Source of the DNA: VAXT01 sp963850415
Lineage (GTDB): Bacteria; Actinomycetota; Thermoleophilia; Gaiellales; Gaiellaceae
Assembly: GCA_963850415.1 (NCBI GenBank)
Contig: CAWKLE010000003.1
Coordinates: 434,001-498,000 of the forward strand
Reading direction: 5' to 3'
DNA length: 64,000 nucleotides
The notes below the pieces were generated by a model that was not told the origin of the DNA, ran no database searches, and saw only the letters and a program-made list of their open reading frames with translations. Positions 32,865-41,690 of the stretch are shown here, piece by piece (within the stretch, counting starts at the first letter, position 1; the number at the start of each line of letters is the position of its first letter). Position numbers and translations under genes: made by a program.

Positions 32865-33350
32865 TTGGAGATCAGGGAGCTTCGGGAGGAGGACTGGCCG
32901 GCGGTGCGCTCGATCTTCGAGCAGGGGATCGCAGGTCGGAACGCGACCTTCGAGACCGAGGCTCCCTCGTGGGAGGCATGGGACCGCTCGCAGCTCGACG
33001 GCCAGCGGTGGGTGGCCGTCGAGGGCGGGCAGGTCGTGGGCTGGGCCGCGGCGCACCCGGTGTCGTCGCGGCCCTGCTACCGCGGCGTCGTCGAACACAG
33101 CGTCTACATCGAGGACGGCTGGCACGGCCGGGGAATCGGGCGCGCGCTCCTCGAGCGGCTGTTCGAGAGCACGGAGCAGGACGGGATCTGGACGATCCAG
33201 ACCGGCGTCTTCCCGGAGAACGAGGCGAGCCTCGCGCTGCACGAGAAGTGCGGCTTCCGCGTCGTCGGCACACAGGAGCGGCTCGGAAAGCTGGACGGCG
33301 TCTGGCGGGACGTCGTCGTCCTCGAGCGTCGCAGCGAGGTCGTTACGTAG
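32865..33350 (+). CDS. GNAT acetyltransferase, phosphinothricin-acetyltransferase-like
   Basis: 161 residues with 'REEDWPAVRSIFEQGIAGRN', 'VVEHSVYIEDGWHGRGIGRA' (acetyl-CoA loop) and 'ENEASLALHEKCGFRVVGTQ' followed by 'KLDGVWRDVVVLERR', the pattern of the Pat/Bar subgroup. These enzymes N-acetylate glutamine-synthetase inhibitors such as phosphinothricin, or methionine sulfone/sulfoximine. Location directly after a glutamine synthetase gene therefore fits a role in protecting that enzyme, though this is inference. TTG start at 32865, six bases after the glnA stop, so probably cotranscribed. Confidence 0.87.
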   Translation: MEIRELREEDWPAVRSIFEQGIAGRNATFETEAPSWEAWDRSQLDGQRWVAVEGGQVVGWAAAHPVSSRPCYRGVVEHSVYIEDGWHGRGIGRALLERLFESTEQDGIWTIQTGVFPENEASLALHEKCGFRVVGTQERLGKLDGVWRDVVVLERRSEVVT

Positions 33351-33353
33351 GGC

Positions 33354-33908
33354 TCAGTGGACGACCAGGACCTTGAGGATGACGATGCTCAGCCCGAGGA
33401 GGAGATTGAGCCCGATCACGACTGCGGTGCCGGTCCTGCTCAGACGCTCCAGCCGCGCGTAGCGCACTCCCTGGGTCCCCAGCGCCGCGACGCCGAGCCC
33501 GAGCGCCAGCCAGATCGCCGCTGAACCGCCGATGACGCCGAGCGCTCCGATGACGAGCGCCGCCGCCGGAAGGACGACGGAGAGACCCATCGCGCGCTCG
33601 CGGTGGGCGATCTGCGCGAGCTCGGACCCGTTGAGGCGCCTCCCGAGCTGCAGGCTTTCTGCGAGCCCGTGCGCATAGATGTGGGCGGCCCAGAAGACCA
33701 GCGTCGTGACGACGACGATCGCCAGCAGGTGCCAGAGGTCGTTTCGGAACGCCGGCGCACCGGCGACGAGCGTCGCCATGACGATGATCGTCCCGTAGAC
33801 GGTTCCGGCGATCGTCTCGGACGAGCCCGCGAGAAGCTCCCGGAAGCCGCCGCGCGCCTGCAGTGATGACGGTCTGGCCGTCTGCTGCGGCTCGGCCTCA
33901 GAGCCCAT
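33354..33908 (-). CDS. Integral membrane protein, unknown function
   Basis: 184 residues, about five transmembrane helices, with 'SETIAGTVYGTIIVMATLVA', 'VFWAAHIYAHGLAESL' and 'LSIVILKVLVVH' at the C-terminus. The His-containing helix pattern recalls small putative membrane proteins of actinomycetes, but I cannot name a family. TATCAT lies six bases before the ATG at 33908 with no Shine-Dalgarno, so the mRNA is probably leaderless. Confidence 0.75.
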   Translation of the reverse strand: MGSEAEPQQTARPSSLQARGGFRELLAGSSETIAGTVYGTIIVMATLVAGAPAFRNDLWHLLAIVVVTTLVFWAAHIYAHGLAESLQLGRRLNGSELAQIAHRERAMGLSVVLPAAALVIGALGVIGGSAAIWLALGLGVAALGTQGVRYARLERLSRTGTAVVIGLNLLLGLSIVILKVLVVH

Positions 33909-33937
33909 GGCTGGATGATAGGAGCGCGGCCGGGCTC

Positions 33938-34711
33938 CTACAGGTGCTTGAAGGTGACGCTCACGCGCCGCGTGACGTCGTCGGTGCACGAGGCGCCGGA
34001 TCCGCAGTCTGCGAACGTCGAGCGCTTGTGGCTCTTCCCCACGACTGTCAGCACGCGTCGCCGCTTGACGGTCCCGGCGCGGGGCATCGGAATCAGCAGC
34101 TGACCTTCACGCGTCCCTCCAACGAGGCGGCCGTCGCTGAACATCGAGACCTGCGCGTGGCCGCACGCGCCGTGTCTCGGCTCGAGCTGCGCCCCGGACT
34201 GGTCCGCGTAGAGAAAGCGACGGTTGTACCCGCCGATCTTGGTCGTCGACGCACGCGAGATCGGCGCGGTGCCGCAGCCGATCTTGTCAGTGGGAGTGCA
34301 GTCGCCGCCTGGGTCGGGCGCCCGCTGCGTCGTGTTGTCGACCCAGGTGACGGTGCCGCTCGCCGGCAGGGCAGGCGTGTCGCGGATGCCTCCTGTTGGA
34401 CCGGGAATGCCGACGATCCAGCTGCCCAGCGAATTGTTCGGCTCACCGTTCTTCGACGGATCGATGATGAGCGTCACAAGACGCGGCTTGACGAGCCGAA
34501 ACCTGAGCGTGACCGTCCCTTCGCCGACCGCACCGCACGGCGCGGGATCGTTGTACGTCCAGTGGTCGACGAGCTCTCCCGTGACCGAGGTCAGACGATG
34601 AGTCCATGGACGCCCTTGCGCGGACGCGTGCGACGAGGAGGTCGACAGGAGAGCTGCCGCGCCTGCCAAGCCGACGAGGAGCAAGACGACTCCGAGGCGG
34701 ATGCGGCTCAC
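33938..34711 (-). CDS. Secreted hypothetical protein
   Basis: 257 residues with a clear signal peptide ('LGVVLLLVGLAGAAALL', then Ser/Ala-rich cleavage region). The mature part contains 'GEGTVTLRFRLVKPRLVTLI', several Cys (for example 'GDCTPTDKIGCGTA' and 'DCGSGASCTDD') likely to form disulfides outside the cell, and ends in a beta-strand 'RRVSVTFKHL'. No family recognised. GTG start at 34711. Followed, about 30 bases on, by the membrane protein gene on the same strand. Confidence 0.7.
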   Translation of the reverse strand: MSRIRLGVVLLLVGLAGAAALLSTSSSHASAQGRPWTHRLTSVTGELVDHWTYNDPAPCGAVGEGTVTLRFRLVKPRLVTLIIDPSKNGEPNNSLGSWIVGIPGPTGGIRDTPALPASGTVTWVDNTTQRAPDPGGDCTPTDKIGCGTAPISRASTTKIGGYNRRFLYADQSGAQLEPRHGACGHAQVSMFSDGRLVGGTREGQLLIPMPRAGTVKRRRVLTVVGKSHKRSTFADCGSGASCTDDVTRRVSVTFKHL

Positions 34712-34763
34712 CCGGGCAACTCTGGCAGGTCGGGCCGGAGTTGCCTAATCGACCGCGCGGGGT

Positions 34764-35393
34764 TCAGGGACCGCTCAGGGTCCCGATCGTCAGCGCGACG
34801 AGGTCCGAGGACGTGGCGGTGGGGTGCTGAGCGCTCGCGTTGTCGATCCAGCAGCCGACGTAGACGGAGCCCGGTGCGTCGAACGTCGCTGCGAACGCCA
34901 GCGGGAGCGTTCCATCGCGCACCGCGCCGGTACCCGCCACCCCGACGCGCAGCGTTGCCGGCGAGCCGATTCGCGGGCCCGCCGATCCTGGCCCCTGGGC
35001 CTGGCACGTGACCGTGACGTCGTCCAGCGCGTGCAGGGAGACCTGGGCGTTGAACGCGTACTTGCCGGCCGGCAGCGTGCCGCTTGCGAGGACCGTCGTC
35101 GCGGTGTCCGAGGTCGTCCCGCTGATCTCGACCGCGTTCGCGTTGCGCGCCTCGAAGGCGTTCGGCAGGCCGCCCGCCTCGCCCCGGTCGCCCTTGACGC
35201 CCGGTGGGCCCTGGAAGCCGCGCGGGCCGCGATAGCCGCGAGGACCTCTCGGGCCGCGGCGTGCCTGCTTGGCGGGCTTCGCAGCGCGCACAACGTGTCT
35301 GACGGTCTTCTCGGCGGCGTTCCCGAGCGGTGTCGCACCGAGCAGGGCGACGACGAGCGCTGCGGCGGAGAGTGCGACGGCGAGGCGCTGCAA
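34764..35393 (-). CDS. Secreted collagen-like repeat protein
   Basis: 209 residues: signal peptide ('ALSAAALVVALLGATPLGNA'), a short basic region, then about nine Gly-X-Y triplets ('GPRGPRGYRGPRGFQGPPG', then 'VKGDRGEAGG') and a C-terminal beta-rich domain of about 130 residues ('GTLPAGKYAFNAQVSLHALD'). Bacterial collagen-like tracts trimerise, and the C-terminal domain resembles a C1q/TNF-like or spore-exosporium-type head. Role probably structural or adhesive at the surface; inferred. The C-terminal part contains no obvious catalytic motif. Confidence 0.82.
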   Translation of the reverse strand: MQRLAVALSAAALVVALLGATPLGNAAEKTVRHVVRAAKPAKQARRGPRGPRGYRGPRGFQGPPGVKGDRGEAGGLPNAFEARNANAVEISGTTSDTATTVLASGTLPAGKYAFNAQVSLHALDDVTVTCQAQGPGSAGPRIGSPATLRVGVAGTGAVRDGTLPLAFAATFDAPGSVYVGCWIDNASAQHPTATSSDLVALTIGTLSGP

Positions 35394-35429
35394 GGCGCTT
35401 TTGAAGCTAGCACCGTGCCGCGCTGTTGC

Positions 35430-36123
35430 CTACCCGATCGCGAAGGTCACGCGAACCGCAGCCTGGACCTGCTGCTTGCCGGGCTCGATCGGCGCCGAGG
35501 GAACGCGAGCCGTCAGGACCGCCTCGTAAACGGGCGCGGGCTCGCTACCGCTCTCGGTGATTGCAGTCACGCTGCCGAGCCGGACGCCGGCCGCGTCGGC
35601 GAGGACGCGCGCCTTTGCACGGGCCTTGTCGACGGCCGCGCGCAGCGCCTTCGCCTGAAGCTCGTCCTGATTCGAGCGGGTGAGCGTCGGGCCGTAGACG
35701 TTGTTGGCACCTGCATTCGAGGCGGCGTCCAGGATCGCGCCGGCCCTCGCGAGCTCCCGGATCGTGACCGAGACCGAGTTGCTGGCCGAGTAGCGGTTTT
35801 CGTCCGGATACGCCCGGGAGACGGAGACGTCCTGCGTCTGCACATCCCTCTTTCGCCACTCCAGCGGCGAACAACGCTGCCAGGACGCGGCGCATCCGTA
35901 GCGAGTTGGCGGCGAGGGCTGCGCTGGCCGTCGGCCCGCTGGTCTCGACGCCGAGGTTGAACTGCGCCTGATCGGGCGTCGTCTGCACGGTGCCCGTCCC
36001 GGTGACGGTGATCCCGCCGGAGGGCTCGGAGGCGCCCCCGGCGAGATCGGGCCGCCCGACTCCCGCGAGTGCGACGACTGCGGCGCCGACGACGACGAGC
36101 GCGGCGATACGGATTGGTTTCAT
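35430..36123 (-). CDS. SIMPL-domain (DUF541) exported protein, frameshifted
   Basis: From ATG 36123 (AAAGGAG six bases upstream): signal peptide ('IRIAALVVVGAAVVALAGVG'), then the SIMPL signature 'ITVTGTGTVQTTPDQAQFNL' and 'LGVETSGPTASAALAANS'. After a frame change near 35846, in a GGG run, it continues 'DVSVSRAYPDENRYSASNSV', 'ARAGAILDAASNAGANNVYG' and 'KQQVQAAVRVTFAIG'. One extra G explains the break, and the two parts join without loss. SIMPL proteins are periplasmic or secreted oligomers linked to oxidative-stress tolerance. I treat it as a probable sequence error. Confidence 0.82.
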
Positions 36124-36188
36124 GGCTTGCTCCTTTCGAATGCTCGATCCAGTACGCCGCCGCGACAGCTCCGCGTCACACTGCCTCC

Positions 36189-36887
36189 GTGCGCTACCAG
36201 TTCGTCGACTGCCGCTGGATCCTCGGCTCGCCGGGCGAGGGTCGAAAGCTCTACTTGAACGGCCACATCCCGGGGGCGTCCTTCCTGGACGTCGACTACG
36301 ACCTCTCGGCCCCTCCAGGCGCGGCGGGACGCCACCCGCTTCCCGATCTGGACGACTTCTCGTCTGTCGCGCAGAGCGCTGGGATCGGTGACGACGTGTT
36401 CGTGATCGCCTACGGAAACATGGGTGGCCCCGAGCGGCTCTGGTGGCTCCTGCGCCACGTCGGGCACGACGACTGCGCCGTGTTCGACCTCGACGGCTGG
36501 CTTGGCCCGCTGCGCGCCGGCGAGGAGGAGATCGAGCCACGCCACTTGACGATTCGAGCCCATACCGGCGACACGATCGAGGCGGAAGAGCTCTCTGCCC
36601 GGCTCGACGAGCTCGTGATCGTCGACGCCCGGCTCCCCGAGCGGTACCGCGGTGAGCCGAACCCAATCGACAAGGTGCCGGGGCGAATCCCGGGTGCATT
36701 GAACGCTCCCTGGAACGAGCCGGTGCCCGAACTACCGGACGGCGAGCTCGTCGCCTACTGCGGCTCGGGCGTCACCGCGTCCGTGACGGTGCATCGGCTC
36801 GCGCTCGACGGGCGGGACGCGAGGCTCTACCCGGGGTCGTGGAGCGAGTGGGAACAGCGCCTCGACTTCCCGGTCGAGCGCGGTTAA
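36189..36887 (+). CDS. Sulfurtransferase with two rhodanese domains
   Basis: 232 residues. The N-terminal half is an inactive rhodanese domain ('FVDCRWILG', 'GHIPGASFLDVDYDLS', 'VIAYGNMGGPERLWWLL' with no catalytic Cys). The C-terminal half has the active loop 'AYCGSGVTASVTVHRLAL' and 'IVDARLPERYRGE'. This is the thiosulfate/3-mercaptopyruvate sulfurtransferase layout; the loop CGSGVTAS is typical of that subgroup. GTG start at 36189, six bases after a CACACT box. Divergent from the SIMPL gene; the stop overlaps the convergent HNH gene. Confidence 0.92.
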   Translation: MRYQFVDCRWILGSPGEGRKLYLNGHIPGASFLDVDYDLSAPPGAAGRHPLPDLDDFSSVAQSAGIGDDVFVIAYGNMGGPERLWWLLRHVGHDDCAVFDLDGWLGPLRAGEEEIEPRHLTIRAHTGDTIEAEELSARLDELVIVDARLPERYRGEPNPIDKVPGRIPGALNAPWNEPVPELPDGELVAYCGSGVTASVTVHRLALDGRDARLYPGSWSEWEQRLDFPVERG

Positions 36888-37399
36888 GCGGTAGAGCCTT
36901 CGAGGTCGGGCAAATACTGGCGCCAGCCGTGCGGGATCTTCGGCGCGGCGAGGCGTATGAAGAGCACCGGCTGCGGCGGCCTTGGCGGGCGCTGAAGCTC
37001 CATCGACGCCTCTTCGAGCAAGCGGTTCCCCTTCTTCAGGTTGCACGGCGCACACGAGGTGACGACGTTCTCCCAGACGGAATCACCGCCCCGGCTGCGC
37101 GGCACCACGTGGTCGAGCGTGAGCCGCCCGGAGGTCGTCCCGCAGTACACGCAGCGCCAGCCGTCGCGGGCGAACAGGGCCCGGCGGGAGATCTTCCGCT
37201 GGACGGCCCGCGGCACCTTCACGTACTGGACGAGACGGATCACGTGCGGCCACGGATACGTGTCGCTGGCCGAGCGGAGCGGCTGCTCGAGTTCCTCGAT
37301 CACCTCGGCCTTGCCCTTGAACACGAGCACATGCGCCCGTCTCACGGACGTCACGTTCAGCGGCTCGTAGCTGGCGTTCAGGACGAGAACCTGCGTCAT
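36884..37399 (-). CDS. HNH endonuclease
   Basis: 171 residues with N-terminal 'VLVLNASYEPLNVTSVRRAH' and the HNH core: 'CVYC', 'LTLDHVVPRSRGG', 'NVVTSCAPCNLKKGNR' with two CxxC zinc pairs and the catalytic His. This is the common actinobacterial 'MTQVLVLNASYEPL' HNH protein, which is conserved and not obviously part of a restriction system or phage. Function in the cell is unclear. Start ATG 37399 is chosen because conservation begins there. Confidence 0.9.
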   Translation of the reverse strand: MTQVLVLNASYEPLNVTSVRRAHVLVFKGKAEVIEELEQPLRSASDTYPWPHVIRLVQYVKVPRAVQRKISRRALFARDGWRCVYCGTTSGRLTLDHVVPRSRGGDSVWENVVTSCAPCNLKKGNRLLEEASMELQRPPRPPQPVLFIRLAAPKIPHGWRQYLPDLEGSTA

Positions 37400-37455
37400 G
37401 GCAGGAAAAATGTAGCTACTGGCCGCGAAATCGCGATGCCTTTTAGGATTCGACC

Positions 37456-37932
37456 GTGGGCTTGAGCGCGGCTGCGTGGATCGCAATCGGCGCGGCTTGC
37501 GTGGCCGTCGTCGCCCTCGGCGTGTGCGCGTACCTGTTCGTGCAGATCAGGCGCGTGCGCGCGAACCAGCTCGTCCTGCTCGGCGGCGGGAAGGACGACC
37601 TCGTCGATTTCGCCGTCTCGCTGCAGGCGCGCATGGACGACCTCCACGGCGCAGTCTCGGAGGTCGCAGCTGCTTTGTCGCGGGTCGATCGCCGGGTGGA
37701 CGGGTCGATCACGAACACGTCGCTCGTCCGCTACGACGCCTACGAGGGCGCGGGTGGGCACCAGTCGGCGTCGATCGCTCTCCTCGACGCGAGCCGCACC
37801 GGAGTCATCGTCAGCGCGATCCAGGGCCGCGACTACGCGCGGATCTACGTCAAAGAGCTCGAGCGCGGCCAGCCGAATGTCGCCCTCTCACCGGAGGAGC
37901 AGGCCGCGGTCGAAAAGGCCATGGCCGGCTAG
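37456..37932 (+). CDS. DUF4446 membrane-anchored protein
   Basis: 158 residues: one N-terminal transmembrane helix ('IAIGAACVAVVALGVCAYLF'), a coiled-coil stretch ('LQARMDDLHGAVSEVAAALS'), then 'LVRYDAYEGAGGHQSASIAL' and 'SRTGVIVSAIQGRDYARIYV'. This is the DUF4446 pattern, found widely near wall and sporulation genes, function unknown. TAGGAT (37444-37449) lies six bases before the GTG with no Shine-Dalgarno. The end overlaps the next gene by four bases. Confidence 0.85.
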   Translation: MGLSAAAWIAIGAACVAVVALGVCAYLFVQIRRVRANQLVLLGGGKDDLVDFAVSLQARMDDLHGAVSEVAAALSRVDRRVDGSITNTSLVRYDAYEGAGGHQSASIALLDASRTGVIVSAIQGRDYARIYVKELERGQPNVALSPEEQAAVEKAMAG

Positions 37933-39044
37933 GAAACGCTGAACTGAACCTGGTACTGCGCGGAGTTGTTCGTCCGGTTCTGCTCGCCAGGGACCGGATC
38001 GACCTCGACCGTGAGCGTGGTCTTCTGGTCGAGCGGCGGTAGGCCGAGGCCGCTGAAGGAGACGCTCTCCTCGTTGCCCGGGTCGATCAGCGGGATCGTC
38101 TTGCGCGCCTTGATCGGCTTCGGGCTCTGCTGGATGGTCAGCGTCACGCGCAGGCCGACCTCCTGGGCGCAGCCCGAGTTCTTGACCGTCACGGTGAACA
38201 CGAGGTCGGGACTGAGCGGAATCGTGTTCAGGCTGCTCGTGGACAGTTCCTTCCCGCTCGGGAGCGCCTTCGTGGAGACGAGCCCCGTGCCTCGCGGCGA
38301 GCAGTTCGTGCCTCCGGCTGCAGCCCCGTGGATGCGCTGCCAGAGCGACTTCATCGACGCCGTGGTGGCGATGTCGGGGTTCGCGAGGAAGATCGAATCG
38401 GGGACGTTGACGCCTGTGACGCCGAGCCTCTGCAGCTCGCTCTTCGTCGGCTCCTTGAACAGATCGGCCCAGATCACGTCGCTCGCGATCAGCCGCTGCA
38501 TCTGCACGGCCAGCTCTGCGCCGGCCTGATTGGCGTTCTTCGACGAGGCCGTGCTCCGGAACGCGTCGGTCATGCCCCGGAGGCCGTTGGTGCGCAGGTC
38601 GAGCGCGTCGAGCATGTGCGCGTCCTCGTTGCGCAGGCGGCCGGGGGCGTCGAGCCCGCGAGCGGCGGAGGCGATCTGCTCCTGCTGGCGCGCCAGGCCG
38701 GAGAGCTCGCTCTCGACGTCCGACTCCTTCGTCCCGCGCGTCGTCAGCAGCGCGTTGAAGTTCCGTCCCAGCCGCTGGGACTGCTGGCCGTAGGTCTGGA
38801 CCTTCTCCACGTAGTGGCGGTACGCGTCCTTCCGCTTGTTCTCACGGCACCCGTTCACCCACAGGACGAGGAGGAGCACGATCAGGATCGCGAAGCTGAT
38901 CAGGCCGATCAGGCGCAGGAGCGGCGTGAGGCCGGTGGGCGGGCGTACGGGCGGTCGCGGTCCTCGCCGCGGGCGTTCCTCTGGTGTCTCCCTGGTGTCC
39001 GGCTCCTCGAAGAAGTCGAACTCGATGTCGTCTCGCTCGCTCAT
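37929..39044 (-). CDS. Membrane-anchored protein with C-terminal CARDB-like domain
   Basis: 371 residues: an acidic then Pro/Arg-rich cytoplasmic N-terminus ('SERDDIEFDFFEEPDT'), one transmembrane helix ('GLISFAILIVLLLVLWV'), an extracytoplasmic helical region with likely coiled coil ('ARQQEQIASAARGLDA'), and a C-terminal beta-sandwich ('DLVFTVTVKNSGCAQEVGLR', 'LTVEVDPVPGEQNRTNNSAQ') of CARDB type. Function unknown. It is divergent from a Ser/Thr kinase gene and borders the division cluster, and its cytoplasmic tail could be a kinase substrate; this is speculation. Confidence 0.75.
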   Translation of the reverse strand: MSERDDIEFDFFEEPDTRETPEERPRRGPRPPVRPPTGLTPLLRLIGLISFAILIVLLLVLWVNGCRENKRKDAYRHYVEKVQTYGQQSQRLGRNFNALLTTRGTKESDVESELSGLARQQEQIASAARGLDAPGRLRNEDAHMLDALDLRTNGLRGMTDAFRSTASSKNANQAGAELAVQMQRLIASDVIWADLFKEPTKSELQRLGVTGVNVPDSIFLANPDIATTASMKSLWQRIHGAAAGGTNCSPRGTGLVSTKALPSGKELSTSSLNTIPLSPDLVFTVTVKNSGCAQEVGLRVTLTIQQSPKPIKARKTIPLIDPGNEESVSFSGLGLPPLDQKTTLTVEVDPVPGEQNRTNNSAQYQVQFSVS

Positions 39045-39125
39045 CAGGGCTCGGAGCCGCGTCACTGTATCGCTTCGCCCGGTCGGTGCAGGAGTTTTGG
39101 CGAGCGGAGCCAAGGGGGAGCAACG

Positions 39126-40889
39126 TTGTCGAGCGCCGTCGAACCCGTCGCCTCGAACGGTCTCGTCCTCGACCGCTATCGGCCCCTGCGCCCACTCGGG
39201 AGCGGCGGCTCCGGATCGGTCTGGCTCGTTCGCGACGAGTTCTCCGGCGAGCAGTTCGCGCTGAAGATCATCGCGCGGGAGGGCCGCGCCGCGCCCCGGG
39301 CCGAGCGCGAGGCCGAGGCGGCGACGACGCTGCGCCACCCGCACTGCCTGCGCGCCTACGGGCTCGAGACCGACGACAAACACCTCTACATCCCGTACGA
39401 GTACGTCCCGGGCGACACGCTGCGGCAGGCGCTCCGCACACACCAGCTCGGCGACGAGGGCGCCGTTGAAGCGGCGGCCCAGGTGCTCGAGGGCCTCGCG
39501 TTCGCGCATGCGCGCGGGATCGTGCACCGCGACGTGAAGCCGTCGAACGTGCTGCTCGCCGAGGAGGACCGCGTCTCGGTGCGGCTCTTCGACTTCGGCC
39601 TGGCCCTGATGGCGGACGCGGACACGCTCACGGCCGTCGGCGACGTCCCGGGCACGCTCGCGTACATCTCGCCGGAGCGGCTGCACGGACACGAGGCCGG
39701 CCCCGCCGCGGACGTGTGGGCGGTCGGGGTGCTGCTCTGGGAGGCGCTCGCCGGGCATCACCCGTTCTGGCGCACGTCGCCGCTCGAGACGGGCGAGGAG
39801 ATCAAGACCGGCGCGCCTTCGATCCGCGAAGCGCGGCCCGACCTGCCGGACGGGCTGATCGGGGCGGTCGACGCGGCCCTGTCGGTCGACCCGGAGCGCA
39901 GGCCGGCCGCTGCGGCGCTTGCGATCGATCTGCGCGAGGCGTGGCAAGAGCGTTCGAGGCGCAGGGCTCGCGCTTCCAGGCGGCCGCGCGCCCGTGTCGA
40001 CCGCCGGAAGCTGGTGGAGCGGGTGGCGCCGGCCGCACTCGCTGCGCTCGCCGTCGGCTGGACGGCGTCTGCGCTCCCGTTCTATCCCGCGTTCTGGCCG
40101 GGCCTGCTCGCCGCGTTCGCAGCCGCGCTGACTCTCGTTCGCCCGCGGTTCGGGCTCGCGCTGGCGCTCGCGGTTCCGGTGTTCCCCCTCGGCAATATCT
40201 CGTTCGGGCTCGCGGTGCTCTATGGCGCGGCTGCGATCGGTTGGTTCGCCGTCAGCTGGGGCGATGCGCGCTGGGGGCTCCTGTTCTGCTCGGGGATGGT
40301 TCTCGGGCCGCTGGGCCTCCTCGGGCTCACGCCGCTCGTGGCGTTGCAGGCTCGAGGGCTCGTCAGGCGCGCACTCCAGACGGCTGCGGCCGTCCTGTTC
40401 GCGGGCGCGGTCGCGGCAATCCGCGGCGTGCCGGTGCCCTTCGCGGGTGAGTCGCCGCCTCTCGTCATCACCGGGAGCGAGCATCCGATCGCCGTTCTGC
40501 AAGCCGTGTGGCAGTGGGTTCTCGGCGTGCCCGCGCTCGGACTGGAGGCGCTGATCCTGGCGGTCGTGGCCGCATGCATTCCGCTCGCCGTTCGCGGTTC
40601 CGACCTGACGATCGCGATGTTCGCCGGCGCCGTGCTGACCGCAACGCTCGTCGCCGCGCCGACCGCGAGCGCAGCTCCGCTCGTGGTCAGCGGTTGGGCG
40701 ATCTATCTCGCGCTCACGCTGATGTCCCGTCGCCGCCCACAGGAATCCGCTGACAGACGCAGATTCGGCGCAGTCCTGTCACTGACACGTACGGCTTTCG
40801 CCGCTAGGCTGAAAGCGGTGGGTGGTCCGCGGCGGCCCCGACCGAAGTCCCGACCGAGGCAACGAATTCCGGCCGCAGGCGCCCGGTAA
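39126..40889 (+). CDS. Ser/Thr protein kinase with C-terminal multi-helix membrane domain
   Basis: 587 residues from TTG 39126, which follows AAGGGGGAG. Kinase domain: 'LGSGGSGSVWLVRD' loop, Lys in 'FALKIIARE', 'GIVHRDVKPSNVLLAEE', 'LFDFGLALMAD' and 'AYISPERLHGHEAGPAADVW'. After a basic linker ('SRRRARASRRPRARVDRRK') come about ten hydrophobic helices over roughly 230 residues, in place of the usual single helix with sensor domain. The membrane part might sense or be a regulated transporter-like module; unknown. It directly precedes fhaA, so it is probably part of the division/wall phosphorylation network. Ends with a basic tail. Confidence 0.9.
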   Translation: MSSAVEPVASNGLVLDRYRPLRPLGSGGSGSVWLVRDEFSGEQFALKIIAREGRAAPRAEREAEAATTLRHPHCLRAYGLETDDKHLYIPYEYVPGDTLRQALRTHQLGDEGAVEAAAQVLEGLAFAHARGIVHRDVKPSNVLLAEEDRVSVRLFDFGLALMADADTLTAVGDVPGTLAYISPERLHGHEAGPAADVWAVGVLLWEALAGHHPFWRTSPLETGEEIKTGAPSIREARPDLPDGLIGAVDAALSVDPERRPAAAALAIDLREAWQERSRRRARASRRPRARVDRRKLVERVAPAALAALAVGWTASALPFYPAFWPGLLAAFAAALTLVRPRFGLALALAVPVFPLGNISFGLAVLYGAAAIGWFAVSWGDARWGLLFCSGMVLGPLGLLGLTPLVALQARGLVRRALQTAAAVLFAGAVAAIRGVPVPFAGESPPLVITGSEHPIAVLQAVWQWVLGVPALGLEALILAVVAACIPLAVRGSDLTIAMFAGAVLTATLVAAPTASAAPLVVSGWAIYLALTLMSRRRPQESADRRRFGAVLSLTRTAFAARLKAVGGPRRPRPKSRPRQRIPAAGAR

Positions 40890-40916
40890 AATCGCCGACG
40901 GGGTAGAACCCCGCCC

Positions 40917-41690
40917 GTGACTGTGCTTCGAAACATCGAGCAGAAGATCGAGGCGCTTTTTGAGGGCGTCTTCGGCCGTGCGTTCCGAACCCACGTCCAG
41001 CCGGTCGAGTTGGCGCGCAAGCTCGCGAAGGAGATGGACGACCACCGCATGGTCTCGGTGTCGCGCGTCTACGCGCCGAACGAGTACTCGGTCTACCTCT
41101 CGCCGACCGACCGCGAGCAGTTCGCGAGCTACGAAGAGTCGCTCGTCAACGAGCTCCAGGAGTACCTCGGCGAGCACGCGAAGCGCGAGTCGTACGTCCT
41201 CCTCAGCCCGCCCAAGATCCTCATGAACACCGACTCCGACCTCGAGGTCGGCGAGTTCGGAATCGCTACCCGCATGGTCCAGCCCGAGCCGGGCGAGGCA
41301 CAGGCGGAGCCGCTCCCGGCCGCGCCGCCCGCCGGAGCGACGATGGTCTACCGCCCGACGACGCCCGAGACGCAGGCAGCCACACCCGTCGAGCTGGGCG
41401 TTCAACCCGAGGTCGTCACGCTCGACGCGAACGGCAAGCAGCACGCCGTCGACAAGGTGAGCACGCTCATCGGGCGCTCGAAGGACTGCGACATCCGGCT
41501 CACGGATCCGAACGTCTCGCGCCGCCACGCCGAGCTCCGGCAGGAGGGCACCGCGTACTGGATCCTCGACCTCGGCTCGACGAACGGGGTCACAGTGAAC
41601 GGCCGCCGCCAGCAGCGCGCGCAGCTCCAGAACGACGACCGGATCACGGTCGGCTCGACGGAGCTCGTGTTCAAACGATCCGCCGCATGA
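40917..41690 (+). CDS. fhaA: FhaA-like protein (DUF3662 plus FHA domain)
   Basis: 257 residues: N-terminal DUF3662 ('IEQKIEALFEGVFGRAFRTH', 'PVELARKLAKEMDDHRMVS', 'NEYSVYLSPTDREQF'), a Pro/Glu linker with a possible phospho-Thr ('ATMVYRPTTPET'), and a C-terminal FHA domain ('TLIGRSKDCDIRLTDPNVSR', 'RHAEL', 'LGSTNGVTVNGRR'). In mycobacteria FhaA binds phosphorylated MviN and regulates peptidoglycan precursor export. GTG start at 40917. A TAAAAT box overlaps the end of the upstream kinase gene, and a GGGGTAGAACCCC hairpin lies between. Confidence 0.93.
   Translation: MTVLRNIEQKIEALFEGVFGRAFRTHVQPVELARKLAKEMDDHRMVSVSRVYAPNEYSVYLSPTDREQFASYEESLVNELQEYLGEHAKRESYVLLSPPKILMNTDSDLEVGEFGIATRMVQPEPGEAQAEPLPAAPPAGATMVYRPTTPETQAATPVELGVQPEVVTLDANGKQHAVDKVSTLIGRSKDCDIRLTDPNVSRRHAELRQEGTAYWILDLGSTNGVTVNGRRQQRAQLQNDDRITVGSTELVFKRSAA

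Noticed and set aside
39045..40502. Long minus-strand open frame extending the membrane protein at 37929-39044 through the kinase gene
   Set aside because: Only the part from the ATG at 39044 downstream looks like a real protein. The upstream extension is a low-complexity mirror of the kinase codons.
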